From the NCBI RefSeq assembly GCF_014333525.1, contig NZ_JACSCX010000005.1, positions 186,001 through 250,000 of the forward strand: 64,000 bases of DNA. Reading direction: 5' to 3'. The DNA comes from Hymenobacter puniceus (GTDB lineage: Bacteria > Bacteroidota > Bacteroidia > Cytophagales > Hymenobacteraceae). Below are positions 1 to 7,875 of this stretch, in pieces (the first letter of the stretch is position 1; every line of letters starts with the position of its first letter). The notes under the pieces are model-generated. The model saw only the letters and a program-made list of their open reading frames with translations, was not told where the DNA came from and made no database searches. The translations under genes were made by a program, and so were the position numbers.

Positions 1-354
1 CAAAGCCGGATGCAGGCCATCACGCGCCGTAAGTTTGGCTTGCGTCGCCAGGAAATCACCTTTGGCCCAGGCTTCGTGATGGACGTGACAGCCCGCGTGC
101 TGCGCCACGGCGAGCAGGAAGCGTCGCTCACCAAAAAGGAATTCGACCTGCTCCACTACTTGCTGCTGCATCGGGGCCGGGTGCTCACGCGCCTGCAGCT
201 GGGCGAGCACCTGTGGGGCAACGTGCTGGAAGACGATTCCGATTCCAACTACATCGATGTGCACATTAAGAACATCCGCAAGAAGCTCACAACCTTCGCC
301 CCCACCGACTTCCTGGAAACCGTGCGCGGAATTGGGTATCGGGTGGCGGAGTAA
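1..354 (+). CDS. Response regulator, OmpR/PhoB type, C-terminal part (5' end outside window)
   Basis: C-terminal 117 codons of a two-component response regulator whose start lies before the window. What is visible is an OmpR/PhoB winged-helix DNA-binding domain: the first helices with KKEFDLLHYLLLHRGRVLT, the recognition-helix stretch SNYIDVHIKNIRKKL, and the closing wing VRGIGYRVAE just before the stop. The receiver domain and its phospho-acceptor Asp cannot be seen. The histidine kinase starting at 718 is on the same strand and is presumably its partner. The gap between them is filled by a large imperfect inverted repeat, which is unusual for a regulator/kinase pair. Family call is firm; the signal is unknown. 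Confidence 0.92.
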   Translation, partial: QSRMQAITRRKFGLRRQEITFGPGFVMDVTARVLRHGEQEASLTKKEFDLLHYLLLHRGRVLTRLQLGEHLWGNVLEDDSDSNYIDVHIKNIRKKLTTFAPTDFLETVRGIGYRVAE

Positions 355-359
355 CTGTC

Positions 360-713
360 TGTCATTGCGAGGAGCCACGACGAAGCAATCCTTCCTTTCG
401 TGGCAGACATTATCCTAAGCCCGCAACCTTCGGGCGGTTGCTTGCTAACCCAAGCCGCGTAGCGGCAGCAGGCTTGTAATCGTTGCTTAGTTGGCGAATA
501 CAAGCCGCATAGCGGCGATAGATTAGCCTGCAAACCTGTCGCCGCTATGCGGCTTTTTCCCGGTGTCGACTGATGTTCTACACATCCACCGCCGCTACGC
601 GGCATCTTCTCACATTGAGTTAGCTTCCCCTCCTGCGGGAGGGCTTTTCTGATAATTGACGCTCACATCTTTTTAGAGGAAGGATTGCGTCGTCCTTCGT
701 CCTCGCAATGACA
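360..713. repeat. Composite inverted repeat, TGTCATTGCGAGG ends
   Basis: Fills the gap between the response regulator stop (354) and the kinase start (718). The outer arms are imperfect copies: TGTCATTGCGAGG at 360-372 with CGACGAAGCAATCCTTCC behind it, mirrored at about 679-713. Inside lie GCCGCGTAGCGGC-type palindromes, including a hairpin at about 503-557 (arms AAGCCGCATAGCGGC / GCCGCTATGCGGCTT followed by T residues), which could act as a terminator or attenuator between the two genes. A segment at about 656-690 recurs inverted at about 8690-8720. Confidence 0.8.
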
Positions 714-717
714 TCCT

Positions 718-2082
718 ATGCGTCTTGAAGCTAAGCTGGCTCTTTTTAATGCCTTGTCCAAGCTGCTGCTGGTGCTGCTGGGGGCGCTGGTGATTCCGCC
801 TATCGTGAGCCGGGTGGCCGTGGCGCACACCGACCAGCGCCTGCACGAAAAGAAGCGCGAGGTGCTGGCCCTGATTGCCCGCGACGGGCTGGCAGCTTTC
901 GTGCGGCAGGAACAGAACGAGGCCTATGCCGACTACAACATCCTCAAGCAGGAGTACATCAGCCTGACGCCGGAGGCCGGGCGCACGGCGTCCGTAGCCG
1001 TGGAACGCATCTTTGATGAGCAGCGGCAGGTCGACAATGCCGTGGAGGATTTCCGGATTCTGAGCTACCGGTTTGCGGCGCAGGGCCGTCCCTACCAGCT
1101 GGAAATCGGCTCGTCGCTGGCCACGGTGGAGCTGCTGGAAGCCACATTGCGGCAACTGGCGCTGTGGGTGCTGGTGGTGGGCGCCCTGGTTACCATCGTG
1201 ACGGATGCGGCCTTTGCACGCTTCCTGCTGCGCCCTCTCGGCGACCTGATAACGCGCAAGCTGCGCAATGTGCGCCACCCGTCGGCCTTCCCGTTCACGC
1301 CCATCAGCACCTCCACCACCGACTTCCGCCGCCTCGACGATAGCCTTAACGAAATGATGCGCCAGGTGCAGTCGGCGTTTGAGAAGGAGCGCGAGTTTAT
1401 GAGCAACGTGTCGCACGAGCTGCTGACGCCGGTGAGCATCCTGCAGACGCGCTTCGAGAATATGCTGCAAGACCCCGAGTTGGGCCACGCGCACTCGCTG
1501 AAAATTGTGGAGTCGCAGAAAACGCTCTACCGCTTGCGCAACACCGTCCGGACGCTGCTGCTCATTGCTAACATCGAAAACGAGCAGTACCTGCGCGAAG
1601 AAACGGTGAGTATAGCGGTAGTGCTGGCCGAGGTGCTCAACGAACTCGACGACCGGTTAGCTCAGCGCGAGCTGCACCTACGCACTCAGCTTTCCCCCGA
1701 CCTGGTGCTGCCCCGTGCCAATCACTCGCTGCTGTTTACGCTGCTGTTCAATCTGCTTAGCAACGCCATCAAGTACAACCGCTGGGGCGGCAGCATCACC
1801 GTGACGGGCACGCAACTGCCCGCCGGCGGCTACCGCCTGGCCGTAGCCGACACCGGGCCCGGCATTGCCCCCGAAAACCTGCCCCACCTCTTCGACCGGT
1901 TCCAGCGCTTCAACGCAGGTGGGGCCGCGTCGCCGGAAGGCTTCGGCCTCGGCCTGCCCATTGCCCTTACCATTGCCACCTTCCACGAGGCCACGCTCAC
2001 GGCCACCTCGGAGCTGGGCAAAGGCACCACGTTTGCGCTGGAGTTTGCCGGCGCACCAACGGGCAACTCAACCGAAGTGTAG
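718..2082 (+). CDS. Two-component sensor histidine kinase
   Basis: 454-residue membrane sensor kinase. Predicted membrane segments at about residues 12-30 and 143-165 enclose a periplasmic sensor loop of about 110 residues. A HAMP-like linker (FLLRPLGDLI) follows. The HisKA motif SNVSHELLTPVS carries the phospho-acceptor His233; the N-box NLLSNAIKYN is at about 345, the G1 box DTGPG at about 378 and the G2 box GFGLGLP at about 408, so the catalytic domain is complete. The ATG at 718 lies only 4 nt behind the end of the inverted repeat and has no obvious ribosome binding site. Presumed partner of the regulator ending at 354. Stimulus unknown. Confidence 0.93.
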   Translation: MRLEAKLALFNALSKLLLVLLGALVIPPIVSRVAVAHTDQRLHEKKREVLALIARDGLAAFVRQEQNEAYADYNILKQEYISLTPEAGRTASVAVERIFDEQRQVDNAVEDFRILSYRFAAQGRPYQLEIGSSLATVELLEATLRQLALWVLVVGALVTIVTDAAFARFLLRPLGDLITRKLRNVRHPSAFPFTPISTSTTDFRRLDDSLNEMMRQVQSAFEKEREFMSNVSHELLTPVSILQTRFENMLQDPELGHAHSLKIVESQKTLYRLRNTVRTLLLIANIENEQYLREETVSIAVVLAEVLNELDDRLAQRELHLRTQLSPDLVLPRANHSLLFTLLFNLLSNAIKYNRWGGSITVTGTQLPAGGYRLAVADTGPGIAPENLPHLFDRFQRFNAGGAASPEGFGLGLPIALTIATFHEATLTATSELGKGTTFALEFAGAPTGNSTEV

Positions 2083-2155
2083 CGGAATTCCCTCATACAG
2101 TCTTCATGTTGAGCGTGCTAGCTTAGAGCTCCCACTCACGCTACGCCTACCTTGC

Positions 2156-2359
2156 ATGAGCCACACCCTAGTTCGCCGCCATACCTACGCCAAAGCTCTG
2201 TTTGGCATTCTGATGCTGCTGGCCACACTGCTTGCGCTGCGCTACCTGCCCGTGCTGCAGAACCCCGCGCCGCCCGCCGCCGTGGCGCATGGCATCCCGC
2301 TGGTAGTGCGCCACGCACCCAGGCCAATAGTGCACCATGTGGGGAGAGTAGCGGAGTAA
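2156..2359 (+). CDS. Small single-pass membrane protein, hypothetical
   Basis: 67-codon ORF starting MSHTLVRRHTYAKALFGILM with one hydrophobic helix at about residues 14-30 (ALFGILMLLATLLALRYL), positive residues before it and a short His/Pro/Arg-rich tail. It lies 73 bp behind the histidine kinase on the same strand. I do not recognise a family. The reading frame continues upstream of the ATG through the kinase gene, so chance is possible; the basic N-terminus plus hydrophobic helix is the only support. Confidence 0.35.
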   Translation: MSHTLVRRHTYAKALFGILMLLATLLALRYLPVLQNPAPPAAVAHGIPLVVRHAPRPIVHHVGRVAE

Positions 2360-2383
2360 ATAGCCCACAGTGCTACTTATTAA

Positions 2384-2490
2384 GAAAGCCGCGTAGTGAC
2401 GGTAGATTCTGCTTATGAACCTGCCGCCGCCACGCGGCTTTGCCCTAGAATAGACTGGCTGACTGCTACAAACCTGCTGCCGCCACGCGG
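2384..2490. repeat. GCCGCGTAG-type palindromic repeat
   Basis: Left arm AAGCCGCGTAGTGACGGTAG at 2386 and right arm CCTGCCGCCGCCACGCGGCTTT at about 2420-2445 form a hairpin ending in a T-rich stretch; a second partial right arm (CCTGCTGCCGCCACGCGGCT) follows at about 2471-2490. It is the same family as the inner repeats at 453-604. It could terminate transcription from the upstream kinase unit. Confidence 0.65.
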
Positions 2491-2511
2491 CTACTGCGTA
2501 CTCTGGGCAAT

Positions 2512-2547
2512 CTTACTCAGCTACTCAATTACTCAGTTACTCGTTAT
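2512..2547 (-). repeat. 8-nt stop-word array behind surE (GAGTAACT x4)
   Basis: Read on the minus strand, the surE stop TAA is followed directly by four degenerate copies of an 8-nt word: GAGTAACT, GAGTAATT, GAGTAGCT, GAGTAAGA. Because 8 is not a multiple of 3, TAA, TAG and TGA triplets fall in all three frames within about a dozen bases. Related words sit at the proC stop (13028-13044) and upstream of ribBA (about 12888-12904). Confidence 0.7.
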
Positions 2548-3413
2548 CCCAGTCCTCCGGCCGATTCGCCGGGCTCAGGAGACGCGCTGCCCAGGTGTGG
2601 GGCGGGGGCGGTTGATACTTCCAAACGCGGACCCAGCTGCCAACTGGCGTTCAGGCTGCTGATGGCGTGGTGGGCCGTGAGGTCGAACTGGCAGGGCACC
2701 ACCGATATGAAGTTGTTGGCCAGCGCCCACTCGTCGGTATCGGTACCCTGGTCGAGGTTCACGAACTCCCCGATCAGCCAATAGTACGGCCGCTTGTAGG
2801 GGTCGTGGCGCAAGTCGAACTCTTCCTGCCATTTGGCGCGGGCCTGGCGGCAGATGCGGATGCCCGCAATCGGCTGCTCCGACTTCTTGGGGATGTTCAC
2901 GTTCAGGGCCGTACCAGCCGGAATGCCGTGCGTTAGCGCCTCTCGCACAATGTGCTCCACCCAAGCTTCGGTGTGTTCAAAATCAGCGTTATGGCCGTAT
3001 TCGCACAGCGAAAACCCGATGGCCGGCAGCCCTTCGATGGCCGCCTCAATGGCCGCCGACATCGTGCCCGAGTACAGCACGTTCACCGAGGAGTTGGAGC
3101 CGTGGTTGATGCCCGATACCACCAGATCGGGCTGGCGGTCTTTCAGCACGTGGTGCTTGGCCAGCTTCACGCAGTCGGCTGGCGTGCCGCTGCACTCATA
3201 GCTTTCGATACCGGGGAAGATGGTGCTGGGGTCGAGGCGTAGCGAGGTGCCGATGGTGATGGCGTGGCCCATACCCGACTGCGGCGAGTTGGGCGCCACC
3301 ACCACTACCTCGCCGATGCGCCGCATGACGCGCACGAGCGTGGCAATGCCGGGCGCCGTGATGCCGTCGTCGTTGGAAATGAGAATCAGGGGTTTACGGG
3401 CAGTTTCAGACAC
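2544..3413 (-). CDS. surE: 5'/3'-nucleotidase SurE
   Basis: Survival protein SurE, a cytoplasmic metal-dependent nucleoside monophosphate phosphatase. Chosen start is GTG at 3413, giving VSETARKPLILISNDDGITA, the usual N-terminus; the frame is open further upstream but that stretch has no family resemblance. The metal-binding Asp pair is D15/D16 in SNDDG, the conserved PNSPQSGMGHAIT loop follows, and SGINHGSN supplies the conserved Asn. Length 289 aa is slightly above the usual 250-260 because of a Pro/Gly-rich tail. It is monocistronic and divergent from the lipoprotein gene at 3549. The stop codon sits inside a stop-word array. Confidence 0.95.
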   Translation of the reverse strand: MSETARKPLILISNDDGITAPGIATLVRVMRRIGEVVVVAPNSPQSGMGHAITIGTSLRLDPSTIFPGIESYECSGTPADCVKLAKHHVLKDRQPDLVVSGINHGSNSSVNVLYSGTMSAAIEAAIEGLPAIGFSLCEYGHNADFEHTEAWVEHIVREALTHGIPAGTALNVNIPKKSEQPIAGIRICRQARAKWQEEFDLRHDPYKRPYYWLIGEFVNLDQGTDTDEWALANNFISVVPCQFDLTAHHAISSLNASWQLGPRLEVSTAPAPHLGSASPEPGESAGGLG

Positions 3414-3548
3414 GATGCGAAAGAGTGTGGTGAACGAAGAGGACAACAAAGGTACACGCTTCCCTACGCGCCGCCCGGGCTTCGTGGCCGACATATTCAC
3501 CAGATTCTCCGCCTAGAGCAGCATCAACTACGGTGGCGATTCCGCCGT

Positions 3549-4241
3549 ATGCCCATGATGCTGAATCGATTTACTTCTCTGGTTCCCACGCTGGCAACTG
3601 CTTTTCTGGCCAGCGCTCTGCTTGCTTCCTGTGGCTCCCCTTCCGACTCGGGCACGCCCCCTTTCCTGCCCGCCGACGGCGCCACCGACCCGGCCGCCCT
3701 CAAGCCCGGCAGCACGGGCGTAGCCCAGGAGCCTGGTGTTCCGGCCGCCGCCGCCGACCTCGACCTGCAGTACCTGATCAGTCCCGGCCGCGCCGGTTTG
3801 CTGCGGCTGGGCATGCGCGAAGCCCAAATCAAGAAGATTGTGCCCGCGGAGCAGTTGCGCGCCACCACTTACTCCGACAACGGCCAGCAGCTGCCGGCCT
3901 ATGAACTGCGCGACGCCCGGCGCCCCACTGCCCCCGCCAACATCCTGCACATGATTGCCGACTCGGCGGGTGGCTACCGCCTGCGCCGCATCCGCATCTA
4001 CGACCCGCAGTACCGCACGGCCGAGGGCATTGGCGTGGGCTCTCCGTTTGGGGCTGCCCGCCAGAACCTGGGGCTCACACGGGTGCGCAACACGCCTGCT
4101 GGCTTTGCGGCTGTATCGGGCGAGGTGAAGATTGCCTGGGTTATCGACCCGAACTCGCTGCCCGATAAGCATCCGGCGGAAATGAATTCGACGGATATTC
4201 CGCCGGCAGCGCGCATCACGGGGGTATTACTTTACCAGTAG
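3549..4241 (+). CDS. Secreted lipoprotein, hypothetical
   Basis: 230-residue protein starting at ATG 3549 (MPMMLNRFTSLV). The signal peptide ends in a lipobox LLASC, with the lipidated Cys at 28, followed by a Ser/Pro/Gly-rich linker. The mature part has a regular alpha/beta look (GRAGLLRLGMREAQIKKIVP, LRRIRIYDPQYRTAEGIGVG, VKIAWVIDP) resembling bacterial proteins that compute a scaling or saturation slope, but no named family is recognised. It is divergent from surE, 135 bp away, and followed by the DoxX gene. Exported lipoprotein is well supported; function is not. Confidence 0.8.
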   Translation: MPMMLNRFTSLVPTLATAFLASALLASCGSPSDSGTPPFLPADGATDPAALKPGSTGVAQEPGVPAAAADLDLQYLISPGRAGLLRLGMREAQIKKIVPAEQLRATTYSDNGQQLPAYELRDARRPTAPANILHMIADSAGGYRLRRIRIYDPQYRTAEGIGVGSPFGAARQNLGLTRVRNTPAGFAAVSGEVKIAWVIDPNSLPDKHPAEMNSTDIPPAARITGVLLYQ

Positions 4242-4342
4242 CCGACAAACGTCGGGGCTTGCAGTGCTGCATATTTCTTGTACTTTGCCAACGCAAGCAC
4301 CATTCCACCCCCGACTAAGTATTCCGGAATACCCTTTTTCCT

Positions 4343-4777
4343 ATGGTTCTGTTCGAAAACCGCTACCGCACCCACGACCTCGGCCTGCTGCTGCTGCGCG
4401 TGGGCATTGGTGTCATGTTCACCGTACATGGCTACCCCAAGCTGATTGGCGGACCCGAGGCCTGGGTGAAAGTGGGTAGCGTGATGAAGGTGGTGGGAAT
4501 AGACTTTGCGCCGGCTTTCTGGGGATTTATGGCGGCCGTAGCTGAAGCTGTGGGCGGGCAGCTGTTGGCGTTGGGCCTGTTTTTCCGGGTGGCCTGCGCC
4601 CTGCTGCTGGGCACCATGCTTATGGCCACCGTACAGCACCTGAGCGCCGGCGACGGGTTCAGCGGCTACTCGCACGCGCTGGAGTCGGCCATTCTGTTTC
4701 TAGGGTTGCTGCTGAGCGGCCCCGGCCGCCTCAGCCTCGACCAACTGCTGTTCCCGGCCCGCCGCCGGCTGTATTAG
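4343..4777 (+). CDS. DoxX family membrane protein
   Basis: 144-residue integral membrane protein of the DoxX type. The N-terminal pattern DLGLLLLRVGIGVMFTVHGYPKL is the family hallmark (Arg in the first helix and a G-x-x-K turn). Three further hydrophobic helices follow, and the YSHALESAILFLGLLL segment matches the conserved last helix pair. Members are often associated with quinone or thiosulfate redox functions, but many are unassigned. It is followed after 123 bp by the M14 peptidase; the gap is filled by an inverted repeat. Confidence 0.88.
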   Translation: MVLFENRYRTHDLGLLLLRVGIGVMFTVHGYPKLIGGPEAWVKVGSVMKVVGIDFAPAFWGFMAAVAEAVGGQLLALGLFFRVACALLLGTMLMATVQHLSAGDGFSGYSHALESAILFLGLLLSGPGRLSLDQLLFPARRRLY

Positions 4778-4781
4778 GCTT

Positions 4782-4886
4782 AAGAGTTAGGGCTTAGGGA
4801 CTAGGGCCTGGAGCTTAGGAAATATACGGGACCGTTGTGGCCTCTTTCTATCCTAAGCCCCAGACCCTAGTCCCTAAGCCCTAATA
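4782..4886. repeat. Inverted repeat of TTAGGG-like stop words
   Basis: Left arm with degenerate words AGTTAGGGC, TTAGGGACT, AGGGCCTGGAGCTTAGG (4787-4820); right arm CCTAAGCCCCAGACCCTAG, TCCCTAAGCCCTAA (4854-4886). It begins directly behind the DoxX stop TAG and ends 14 nt before the peptidase start. The left arm puts TAA/TAG triplets in all three frames within 30 nt of the stop codon. Confidence 0.75.
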
Positions 4887-4888
4887 CA

Positions 4889-4896
4889 TACCTTTG
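4889..4896 (+). promoter_or_regulatory. TAnnTTTG box (Bacteroidota -7 element) before the M14 peptidase
   Basis: TACCTTTG exactly matches the Bacteroidota -7 consensus. It ends only 4 nt before the ATG at 4901, so the transcript would be leaderless or nearly so if it is used. No clear -33 TTTG was found. Confidence 0.35.
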
Positions 4897-4900
4897 CCGC

Positions 4901-6652
4901 ATGCTTTCCTTCCTGCTTTCTGCGCTGCTGCTGTCGTCGGCGCCTCCCAAAACCGACTGGCGCACGCCCTACGAGCTGGGCAACGGCAATACCACCACCA
5001 CCCACGCCGCCTGCATCGACTACTACCAGCGCCTGGATGCGGCCTACCCGGAAATAACGCTGCGCGAGGCTGGCACCACCGACAGTGGCCGTCCGCTGCA
5101 CGAAGTGGTGGTTAGTCTCGATGGCGACGCCGACCCCGCTTCGGTGCGAGCCAAAGGGCGGCGCGTGGTATTCATCCAGAATGGCATTCATCCGGGCGAG
5201 CCGGAGGGCATTGATGCTGCCATGATGCTGGCCCGTGACTACGTGCAGCAGCCTAAGCTGCGCCGCCAGCTCACGGACATTACACTGGTAATCATTCCGA
5301 TATACAACGTCGATGGCGCACTAAACCGTAACTCCACGACCCGCGCCAACCAGAACGGGCCCGAGAGCTACGGCTTCCGCGGCAATGCCCGCAACCTCGA
5401 CCTGAACCGGGACTACATCAAGCAGGATTCGCGCAATGCCCGCGCCTTTGCGCAGCTGTTTCAGCGCTGGCAGCCCGACGTGTTCGTGGACACGCACACC
5501 TCCGACGGCGCCGACTACCAGTACACGATGACGCTCATTGCCACGCAGCAAAGCAAGCTGCACCCGGCTTTGCGCAGCTACCTCAACGGGCAGCTACTGC
5601 CGGCCGTGTACGGCGGCATGGCCAAGCGCAAAAGCCCCATGACGCCCTACGTGGACTTCGAGGGCCGCACGCCCGACGCGCGGGGCCTGACGGGCTTCAT
5701 GGAGTCGCCGCGCTACTCTACGGGCTATACTACGCTGTTCAATACCATCGGCTTCGTCACGGAAACGCACATGCTCAAGGCCTACGCGCCCCGCGTGAAG
5801 GCTCAGTACGATTTCCTGGAGCTGCTGGTGCAAGCCGTGGCCCAGCAGAAAGACGCGCTGGCGCAGGCCCGCGCCGCCGCCCAGCAGCAAACCGCCGCCC
5901 AAACCACGTTCCCGCTGGCCTGGAAGCTTGACACCACGGCCGCCGACAAAGTGACGTTTTTGGGTTACGAAGGCAAGCTGAAGCCCAGCGACATCAGCGG
6001 CCAGCCCCGCCTCTACTACGACCGCAAAGCGCCGTATTCGCGCCAGATTCCGTATTACAACACGTTTCAGCCCACCGTGCAGGTGCAGCGGCCGGTGGCC
6101 TACCTGATTCCACAGGCCTGGGGCGAGGTGCTGGAGCGCCTGCGCCTCTCGGGCGTGCAGCTGCGCCGCCTGCGCCAGGATACTACCCTCACCGCCGATG
6201 TGTACTACGTGCAGGACTACAAAACCGGCCAGCGCCCCTACGAAGGCCATTACGTGCATACGGCCGTGGAGCTACGCACTGCGCCGCAACCGGTAACCTT
6301 CCTGAAAGGTGACTACGTGGCCGACCTCAACCAGCCGGCCGCCCGCTACCTTATCGAAACACTGGAGCCGCAGGCCACCGACTCGTTTTTTGCCTGGGGC
6401 TTTTTTGACAGCGTGCTACAGCAGAAAGAGTATTTCTCGGATTACGTGTTCGAGGATGTGGCCGCCGACCTGCTCCGCCGCGACCCGGCCCTGCGCGCGC
6501 GGCTGGAGAAGCTCAAGCAGCAAAACCCCGCCTTTGCCGCCAGCGGCGCTGCCCAGCTGGACTGGGTGTACCGCCAGTCGCCGAACTACGAAAAAACCCA
6601 CCTGCGCTACCCGGTAGTCCGCTGGCTGGGCGGCGCGCTGCCGGTAGAGTAG
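4901..6652 (+). CDS. Secreted M14 family zinc carboxypeptidase
   Basis: 583-residue exported metallopeptidase. A short signal peptide (MLSFLLSALLLSSAPP) precedes the M14 catalytic domain. Zinc ligands are visible as H97 and E100 in NGIHPGEPEG and H199 in FVDTHTSDGADY; the general base is E288 in GFVTETHML. N-L-D-L-N-R-D (167-171) is the conserved substrate-binding turn. The last about 230 residues form a beta-rich C-terminal region typical of the large Bacteroidota M14 peptidases. It probably acts in the periplasm or outside the cell on peptides or murein fragments. Single gene, bracketed by an inverted repeat on each side. Confidence 0.93.
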   Translation: MLSFLLSALLLSSAPPKTDWRTPYELGNGNTTTTHAACIDYYQRLDAAYPEITLREAGTTDSGRPLHEVVVSLDGDADPASVRAKGRRVVFIQNGIHPGEPEGIDAAMMLARDYVQQPKLRRQLTDITLVIIPIYNVDGALNRNSTTRANQNGPESYGFRGNARNLDLNRDYIKQDSRNARAFAQLFQRWQPDVFVDTHTSDGADYQYTMTLIATQQSKLHPALRSYLNGQLLPAVYGGMAKRKSPMTPYVDFEGRTPDARGLTGFMESPRYSTGYTTLFNTIGFVTETHMLKAYAPRVKAQYDFLELLVQAVAQQKDALAQARAAAQQQTAAQTTFPLAWKLDTTAADKVTFLGYEGKLKPSDISGQPRLYYDRKAPYSRQIPYYNTFQPTVQVQRPVAYLIPQAWGEVLERLRLSGVQLRRLRQDTTLTADVYYVQDYKTGQRPYEGHYVHTAVELRTAPQPVTFLKGDYVADLNQPAARYLIETLEPQATDSFFAWGFFDSVLQQKEYFSDYVFEDVAADLLRRDPALRARLEKLKQQNPAFAASGAAQLDWVYRQSPNYEKTHLRYPVVRWLGGALPVE

Positions 6653-6666
6653 ACTAACTGTTGGAA

Positions 6667-6798
6667 GGCCGTCATGCTGAGCGCAGTCGAAGCAGCTCTA
6701 CCGCTTCGTTGTGAAACCATTTATTAGTTTGAGGTAGAGATGCTTCGACTGCGGCTCCGCACACTGACTTGATGCGCCACATGCTCAGCATGACGGCC
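6667..6798. repeat. GTCATGCTGAGC hairpin repeat, copy 1
   Basis: Ends GGCCGTCATGCTGAGC (6667-6682) and GCTCAGCATGACGGCC (6783-6798) are exact inverted copies. Inner arms GAAGCAGCTCTACCGCTTCG / GAGGTAGAGATGCTTCGAC are imperfect. It lies between the M14 peptidase and the ABC ATPase gene. Confidence 0.85.
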
Positions 6799-6839
6799 TG
6801 AAAGCGTTGTGTATCCCTTTTATTACTTGCTCCCCACTC

Positions 6840-7733
6840 ATGCCCATCCTCGAACTCGACAACCTTTCCAAAACCTACGGCAGCACCACGGCGCTGCGGG
6901 GCCTGACGCTGCAGGTGGAGCCGGGCAGTGTATATGGTCTACTGGGGCCGAACGGCAGCGGCAAAACCACCACGCTGGGCATTGCGCTGGGCGTGCTGCG
7001 GGCTTCGGGCGGGACGGTGCGCTGGTTTGGGCAGCCACCTACCTCGGCCGGGCGGCGGCGCATCGGGGCGCTGCTCGAAACACCCAACTTCTTCCCCTAC
7101 CTCTCGGCCCGCCAAAACCTGCAGCTGGCCGCCGACATCAAGCAAGCCGACCCGCGCAGCGTCGACCAGGCGCTGGATACTGTGGGGCTGGGCACGCGCC
7201 AGCACGATGCCTTCCGGGGCTTCTCGCTAGGCATGAAGCAGCGGCTGGCCCTGGCTTCCACCCTGCTCGGCAACCCCGAGGTGCTAGTGCTCGACGAACC
7301 CACCAATGGCCTCGATCCGCAAGGCATTGCCGAAGTGCGCGGCCTGGTGCAGCGCCTGGCGGCGGAAGGCAAAACCATCATCCTGGCTAGCCACCTGCTC
7401 GATGAAATCGAGAAGGTGTGCACCCACGTGGCAGTGCTGCAGCGCGGCGAGCTACGGGCGGCCGGGCCCGTCGGCAACATCTTGGCCACCGCCGACCGGG
7501 TGCTGCTGCGCCCCGAGCCGCAGGCTGCGGCCACCGTGCAGCAGGCCCTAGCTGCGCTGCCCTGGGTGTCGGACATACGTGCCGAAGCTGACGGCCAGCT
7601 TAGCGTGGCCCTCGCGCCCGGTCACGGCTCCGCCGACCTCAACCGCGCCCTGTTTGCCCAGAACATTGTCCTGGCCGGCCTGGAGTTGCGCCGCCGTAGC
7701 CTGGAGGCACAGTTCCTGGAACTGACGAAGTGA
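6840..7733 (+). CDS. ABC transporter ATP-binding protein
   Basis: 297-residue ATPase of the CcmA/GldA/BcrA type, which pairs with separate membrane subunits and is usually an exporter. Start is ATG 6840 (MPILELDNLSKTYG); an in-frame TTG upstream adds a non-conserved tail. Walker A GPNGSGKTT (36-44), ABC signature FSLGMKQR (about 128-135), Walker B VLVLDEP (148-154) and the switch His in LASHLLDE are all present, so it should hydrolyse ATP. The C-terminal about 80 residues are the usual regulatory extension. The permease follows at 7876. The gap holds an inverted repeat rather than tight coupling. Substrate unknown. Confidence 0.93.
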   Translation: MPILELDNLSKTYGSTTALRGLTLQVEPGSVYGLLGPNGSGKTTTLGIALGVLRASGGTVRWFGQPPTSAGRRRIGALLETPNFFPYLSARQNLQLAADIKQADPRSVDQALDTVGLGTRQHDAFRGFSLGMKQRLALASTLLGNPEVLVLDEPTNGLDPQGIAEVRGLVQRLAAEGKTIILASHLLDEIEKVCTHVAVLQRGELRAAGPVGNILATADRVLLRPEPQAAATVQQALAALPWVSDIRAEADGQLSVALAPGHGSADLNRALFAQNIVLAGLELRRRSLEAQFLELTK

Positions 7734-7875
7734 GGTGCTGATTTTTTGATATGCTGATGTGCTAATAATGCGTTGATTTTTTAATGAGTTAGACCAGCGC
7801 AGCACCAAAAACCAGCATTTCACCAACGCATCGAAAGACAGCACATTAACTCATTAAAAATCAGCACATCAAGAA
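7734..7875. repeat. Stop-word inverted repeat between ABC genes
   Basis: Fills the whole gap from the ATPase stop TGA to the permease ATG. The left arm combines words such as GTGCTGATTTTTTGAT, ATGCTGATGTGCT, AATGCGTTGATT and TTAATGAGTTAG; the right arm (about 7804-7872) carries the reverse complements in shuffled order (CCAACGCATCG, CAGCACATTAACTCATT, AAAAATCAGCACATC). Stops occur in all three frames within 27 nt of the ATPase stop. Confidence 0.75.

Noticed and set aside
6667-6798. CRISPR-like repeats in the hairpin regions
   Set aside because: The elements are single inverted repeats, not direct repeats with regular spacers, and no cas genes are present.
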